A stretch of DNA of 64,000 bases from Hymenoscyphus infarciens (lineage: Eukaryota; Ascomycota; Leotiomycetes; Helotiales; Helotiaceae): the NCBI GenBank assembly GCA_001414345.1, contig LLCB01000002.1, forward strand, positions 558,001-622,000. The letters are read 5' to 3'. This document shows, piece after piece, positions 59,139-64,000 of the stretch. A program made the translations under genes and the position numbers. Under the pieces are notes generated by a model. That model searched no databases. It was not told where the DNA came from and saw only the letters and a program-made list of their open reading frames with translations. How positions within the stretch are numbered: position 1 is the first letter of the stretch; every line of letters starts with the position of its first letter.

Positions 59139-60198
59139 ATGGAAAAATCAGTGAGTTACCACAACGGAATGTTCCAGAAAAGCAATGCAAACAAGTCTAA
59201 CCCACATCTAGAGCGGCGTATCAGCAGATGAGATCGAGAACCCCCGGAAATCCCAACCCCTCCGCCCTAGATACAACGACCCCAAGGGTTTACTTCCAGT
59301 GATATCTTCGTGAGTAATCACCCTCTTCGAATCCACAAATCTCTGGGATCCAATACGAATTCCATTAGATTACGAAGCGATGATAAATATACCGACCTCG
59401 AAATACATTGCTAGGGAATCGTATTCAAGGTCCACAAAGCGATTGTTTGCAAACAGGTAGACTTTTTCGCGGCTTGTGTTGATGGGAACTTTCAGGTGAG
59501 CGAATTTTCACTGGACAGAAACCGGACCTCAGCTGTTTGCTAATAAATTTAATCGTTAACAGGAAAGTCACACTGGAGTGATTGAACTAGAGGAGGATGA
59601 CCCCAAAATGGTGAAGCATTTCATCGATTTTCTCTATACGGAGGATTATAAAGTGAAAGCAGGAGTTGTCACAGCACATTCTTCAGAAGAGCTTAATCCA
59701 AGTCTACCTTTGCCATCGCAAGCAGACTCCGGATCCGGGACTGCAGAGCCACCAATCGATTTTGACAGCTCCGAGTTGCTTGTACATTCTTGTATCTACA
59801 CAATCGCGGACAAATACTTGGTTGAAAATCTTCGAAATCTAGCAAAGAATAAATTCCAGCTCGCAATATCGGAAGCAGGTGAAAAAGAGCTATATATCTT
59901 CACCTCCGTCCTAAGTGCTGTATTTAAAGGCTCGTCTGAAAGCGACAGAGCACTCAGAGATCCATGCGTATCATTTGTTTGCAAATGGTATCGCTCACTA
60001 CGCGACAGAATGGAATTTCGGGATTTTTTGAAGGCAAATGGAGATGTCTGTCTCGAGATCCTGGAGCAGATGAGTGGGTCGGCGTCGACGCTGGAACAAG
60101 CTGCGGCAACGGCAAAAAGGGCTGGGGGGCCACGTTTAGTATTCAATAAACGCCCCCGCTTGTCCGGAGCTGGAAGAACAGACCTTGCAAGATGGTAA
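59139..60198 (+). pseudogene. BTB/POZ domain protein, copy 1, one in-frame stop
   Basis: Exons are 59139-59150, 59212-59309, 59369-59495 and 59563-60198; all phases agree. The BTB fold starts at LRSDDKYTDLEIHC. A TAG at 59412-59414 follows directly, then GIVFKVHKAIVCKQVDFFAA, GVIELEEDDPKMVKHFIDFL and YTEDY, with the C-terminal helices (YTIADKYLVENLRNLAKNKF) and a basic tail. The stop sits exactly where the paralogue at 62345 has an Asn codon. Exon 3 is 127 nt, the same as the matching exon of that paralogue, and both flanking introns are at the same positions and phases (2 and 0). These agreements argue against an annotation error. BTB proteins of this type form dimers or bind Cul3; the role here is unknown. 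Confidence 0.78.
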
Positions 60199-61307
60199 GA
60201 GTCTGGTGGGCCAGAAATGAAAATTCCCGTTGCGATTTCAATATATAAGGCTGGAGAATATACCCTATGGAGAGAGTGGATGGCTACATGATAGGGCTCT
60301 AGGCTCCCGGGAGACTGTGATAACAGTCCAAGCGAGATGCCATTTGTGTCGAAGGCGAGGTGGTTTCCATCTCGCATTTCTATTGAGCTGTTTTGTTGTA
60401 ATGCAACGGGCTGGGCTAATTGGTCTTGGAACCTGGAAAATCCTCGTCCTGTTTGTTCTTCGCCGCCATCTGTTTTCCAATAGCCCGATCCTTTTGCTCT
60501 GTATTTGTTCCTTGTTGGTCATTCGTTTCGCTCTTGCCTTGTGGTTTTTTTGGTTTCCGTTCTTGATTCACAATCGTCCACGTTGCATTTTCAATCACAA
60601 TCGTTGCAGACCACTACTACTTGACACCTAAAATCTCCCGTTTTGTTAAAGTTAAGTAAAAGTGTTGAGCGCTGACCACCAGACTGCGCACGTGATGCAT
60701 TAGTCTGTAACCATTCCTTTGGGTTCGATATTGCTTTAGAATTTGTCGCGTCATGTTCCCAAGTCATAAACTGTCTTCATAGTTCTTGAACTAGCCTCAA
60801 AGGATTCTATTGCTAATTTTCCTTCATTGGTTACCTTGCCAGTCCTTTCTTCGCTCTCTGGGATCTCTCCTGTCACACTCTGTCGCATACTCATCCTCTA
60901 CCTTTCCAAGCAGTAGTACCCGCATTTCATCATCCTTTGAGATTTAGTAGTAGCCAAAGGGAGCGTGGTGAAGTACAGGTCAGACATTCGTACCGAAAAA
61001 GATATTCCCAAACCATGCGACACGTCTTTTGCTATCCAGTTCTGCCCTGAGCAACTCTTTGAAGTTCCAGTATCTGATACATTTCCATGCCAGGCCCTTC
61101 TCGTCACAATATCCTCCACACTCATAACGGGATGCAAATGTGGTATGAAACCGCAGCCGAGCACAATATCTCTCGCATTCCCGAGTTCCTGGATTTTCCA
61201 TTTTCTATCTTAGTAAGCCTTTCCCTCTTTCTTTGACCTGGAAACCCCGTACACCATGTCTGACAGCGCAAAGGCTCTTCTCTATTTTTTTTCTTTCGCG
61301 CTGTAGG
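60199..61307. other. Gene-free region
   Basis: Short overlapping frames on both strands at 60898-61213 have many Cys and Trp but no family. Nothing is called. Confidence 0.45.
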
Positions 61308-61881
61308 TTATCGCGACATCAGTTTCAAGGGTCGAAATCCTAACCACACCACACTTGTGTATATACTTGGCGCATCATCCCGGCCCGATGGTTTCGCTCC
61401 CCGATATCTTTTTGGTTGATACAAATTGCATCAATCCAGAGAAACCGCGATTGAGCTTTTTGTCTCTTCAAGTTTCGGACTTCGTGCAGTAGCTCTGGGA
61501 CGTTATTTCTGACTGGGAACTGTGCGTCCTTTAGTGAGATTGGAATTTCTTGCGTCGATTGCCCCCGGGAGTATGAGACGGCTACGTAGTTGGGCGCTTT
61601 TTTTACTGCGAACGTGTAAAATTTGCAATCCATGGGGTCCGAGTGCAGTACCCGCTGGAGCCTGATTGAATCTTGGACGGGTTTCAAAGGGTGTAGTTGA
61701 ATGCCTCCATTGGATTTTGGGCAATAAATCTTGTAATCATACGCTATTGAAGTAGCCAGGAAATTCTTATGGGAGAATGTGAAATATTGGGCAATACTTG
61801 AAAATACTTAAAAAAAGAACTTACCTTGGTACCTATCTGTATGAGTACTGGAGGTTGTTGGTGGCTGCGCACGTTGGACAT
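61308..61881 (-). pseudogene. Heterokaryon-incompatibility (HET) domain remnant
   Basis: A start ATG at 61881 (MSNVRSHQQPPVLIQI) can be joined by an intron to YDYKIYCPKSNGGIQLHPLK at about 61740. The HET hallmarks follow: APNYVAVSYSRGQ, FLWIDAICINQKDIGERNHR and AGMMRQVYTQ. The frame then fails. VVWLGF, the next HET motif, appears in another frame right after VYT, so at least one indel lies at about 61355. The frame ends at 61308, and the C-terminal two-thirds of a normal HET protein is absent. Intact HET proteins trigger programmed cell death on contact with non-self; this copy should be inactive. The first donor is uncertain (GTACC or GTAAGT). Confidence 0.75.
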
Positions 61882-62344
61882 GATGGGTGGTGGTAGATGA
61901 AGCAGGCAGCCTCAATTTGACCCAAACACTTAGAATAATTTAGGACATTTATTTCTGGTCTTTTTTAATTATACCACCGCGAGGCAGCACAAATTTAGCT
62001 TGCACGCTCCATGTGGGATAACGAAACTGGTGTTGGTCGTTTGACAATCCCTTTTTTAAATTAGAAAGGCTGCTCGACTTTTAGAAATAAGATTCGGTTT
62101 AAGGCTCTCAAGGGTTTTGGTCAAGCATTAAAGCCTTGCTTTAATACAAGTATTGTATCACAAGCTTAAGAAAAGTACAGGTGCAATGAATCAATTCACT
62201 AGGCGGATAAAGCTTCCTAGACATCGCAATGTTATGAAGTTCCGCTTTTTCCGCAAGCTCCCAAGCTTCTCTTTCCACCACCGTTCCCAATTATCCATCC
62301 ACCTCAATGAAGAAGATTGTCACATTTTTTAGACGTTTGGCCTA
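61882..62344. other. Intergenic region
   Basis: AT-rich. No gene seen. Confidence 0.5.
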
Positions 62345-63184
62345 CTAGTTTCTGAGATTCCTGGCCCTGCTCTTACGGCACACCCTACATTGATGTGTTC
62401 CACGACTTGAAGCCACAACATTCCCTCCACACATCGGACCTGTGTCCTCGGTTCTCCCCCAGCCCCCCGCGAGCGCTTTCAAAATCTCAAAAGCAACATC
62501 CCCGTTCTCTTGACAGAACACCTGGAATTCCCAGTGCTTAATTAGTCTCTTGTAATGTTTGGTGGCGAAAAGGAGACATAGTTCTCTCAGAGCCTCGTTG
62601 TTCTGTCCTGCGCTGAAAACAACGCAAAGAACTTCTGTGAATTGGGCGAGGCCTGACGTAAGCAGATATTCTTCTTCAAGAGTATTTTTGAATTTAGTGA
62701 CGGAGAGGTCGACAAGTTCGGTGACGAGGTATTTGTCTGCAAGAGCGTGGACTTGAGCATGGATTAGAAGGTTGATGTTGCAGTCGGAGTATCGGGAGGC
62801 GCCTCTGGCGTTCGCAAGGACTGCGTAATCCGAGGTGTAGAGGTAGGTGAGGAGGAGGTCAAGGATCTCTGGGGCATCGTCGTCAAGTGTAATGATTCCT
62901 GTTTGGGCTTCCTGTGATAAGTTAGTATACTTGAAGCACTTTCGCGTGGTTCTTGAGGTTTAAGGACGCGTTTACCTGGAAATCATATTTCACGCAGCTT
63001 TCAAAGAATTTTACTTGTCGGCAGACGATTGCTCGATGAACCTTGAAGCTCTGGCCGTTACAACGGATCTCAAGATCGGCGTAAGTTGGATCATTGTGTA
63101 ATCTAAATTGCGTTAGAGGTTTAGTGAATGAGGGGAGGGTTCATGAACTAGAACTTACGATGCTATCGCTGTGAGAAGTGACAT
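62345..63184 (-). CDS. BTB/POZ domain protein, copy 2, intact
   Basis: Exons are 63184-63159, 63102-62976 and 62911-62345, with phases 2 and 0, giving 239 residues. Introns are 63158-63103 (GTAAGT...ATTTAG) and 62975-62912 (GTAAAC...ATCACAG). The BTB fold reads HNDPTYADLEIRCNGQSFKV, HRAIVCRQVKFFESCVKYDF and AQTGIITLDDDAPEILDLLL, with the helices ALADKYLVTELVDLSVTKFK after it. The tail (CRVCRKSRARNLRN) is basic. It is in the opposite orientation to copy 1 and shares its exon architecture, so the two are paralogues. No in-frame stop. The first exon encodes only eight residues plus part of a codon. Confidence 0.85.
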
Positions 63185-64000
63185 TTTGTGTCGTCGTTCG
63201 GTTGATGAAGATCAATCTGGGAAACCAAAGAGTTGTTTTGGTCAAAATTCGGTGAAGGTGAAGGTGAAAGCTAGCACGCGAGAAGGCCAAGGCCATTGCC
63301 AAGGCTTCCAGATTGTCTACACTAGCACTAGACTAGCGTTGCTACGCGAGACCGACCCCTGTTCACTACACATATGTAGCAGATGATCGCAAAAATAAAG
63401 AATATAGTGACCATAGAGACCAATTGCCGTTGAAGATCAAATCCCAAGATATCTGTCGTAAAATCGGGAAAGAAATTGAGTCAGTGGTTGCCCTCACCCT
63501 CAACAAAACACTAGTGTCCTTTTGCAAAGGCTTTAATAAAGTGTCTATTTTTTCTCTCACATTGAAGTATATTACCATCGCCATTTTATCCTTATCAGCT
63601 TCACAGTTTTCCACCCTCCGCTTATACCGACCTACCTAGAGTAGAACAAACTATGAACCCTTCATTGAGAGTTGCCAGTTTGCTCAAACAAATCTTCCTC
63701 TTTGGAAGTTTCCCTTTATCACACCTTCTTCTAAAATAAAATAAAATGTTTGCCTTGCAAAAGTAAAGAAGTTTGAAAAACCTGACTAGTGGTAGAGTTT
63801 CAGTAAAACTATTACTATCGTAGGCTACCTGCTCAGCCCTAAAAATAATCCCCATGTTTAGTAACCCATGCATGGTATTCACACAAAGAACAAGAAGAGT
63901 TTTTCTAATATCAAAAAAAATCTACATTCCATTCAGTCCTCCCTCCATTTCCTCCCCAGAAGAGCAGGAGTAAGAGAGACAAGCTTTCCTCTGAGTACAC
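63185..64000. other. Right-hand edge, gene-free
   Basis: Presumed promoter of BTB copy 2, then AT-rich sequence. No gene recognised. Confidence 0.5.

Noticed and set aside
3142..60198. Stop-codon reassignment as the reason for the in-frame stops
   Set aside because: All three stop codons occur inside the broken frames, while the intact genes in the window end normally with the same codons.
1..64000. Transposons with terminal inverted repeats or a transposase, and rRNA genes
   Set aside because: No transposase, integrase or reverse-transcriptase motif, no long terminal repeats and no rRNA core sequence were seen by eye.

Overview
The window is nuclear DNA of a filamentous ascomycete. The evidence is short (about 50-90 nt) GT-AG introns with internal CTAAC/CTGAC-type branch sites, fungal-only genes (KAR9, HET domain, GPI-anchored Cys-rich protein, fungal mL59) and the style of the Delta-12 desaturase. 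Protein flavour suggests Leotiomycetes, perhaps Sclerotiniaceae; that placement is inference.

Layout. 1-2.5 kb: two minus-strand housekeeping-type genes (an acidic conserved protein cut by the window edge, and UTP23). 3.1-10 kb: an accessory block on the minus strand with six loci whose reading frames are still recognisable but carry in-frame stop codons, including three adjacent copies of a 2EXR/F-box-like family. 10-12.5 kb: no gene seen. 12.5-30.5 kb: inositol oxygenase, KAR9, a large RGG-rich protein of unknown function, a GPI-anchored Cys-rich protein, a stop-ridden membrane-protein locus, then the divergent pair PRP28 / mitochondrial ribosomal protein mL59. 31.1-31.5 kb: an odd cluster of seven copies of a GGTAACC-type motif. 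33.5-39.3 kb: Delta-12 fatty-acid desaturase and a RhoGAP protein with a GC-AG intron, convergent. 41 kb: tRNA-Arg(ACG) with an intron, in a gene-poor stretch. 44.6-48.3 kb: a J-domain zinc protein and a hypothetical protein. 49-54.2 kb: the divergent pair MSH4 (nine exons) and RSA4. 55.8-63.2 kb: a second accessory block with an MDR reductase, a broken O-methyltransferase, a broken BTB gene, a HET-domain remnant and an intact BTB paralogue in opposite orientation.

How the genes relate. The core genes serve ribosome biogenesis (UTP23, RSA4), splicing (PRP28), mitochondrial translation (mL59), cytoskeleton and polarity (KAR9, RhoGAP), meiosis (MSH4), lipid desaturation and inositol breakdown. 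They look intact.

Main observation. About ten loci, mostly accessory, are interrupted by stop codons while frame, splice sites and downstream coding sense are otherwise kept. Roughly 26 such stops (TAG, TAA, TGA) can each be explained by one C-to-T change in a CAG, CAA or CGA codon, and only two frameshifts were seen. Duplicated families (2EXR, BTB) are among those hit. This looks like repeat-induced-point-mutation-style or other C-to-T inactivation, and needs comparison with intact orthologues.
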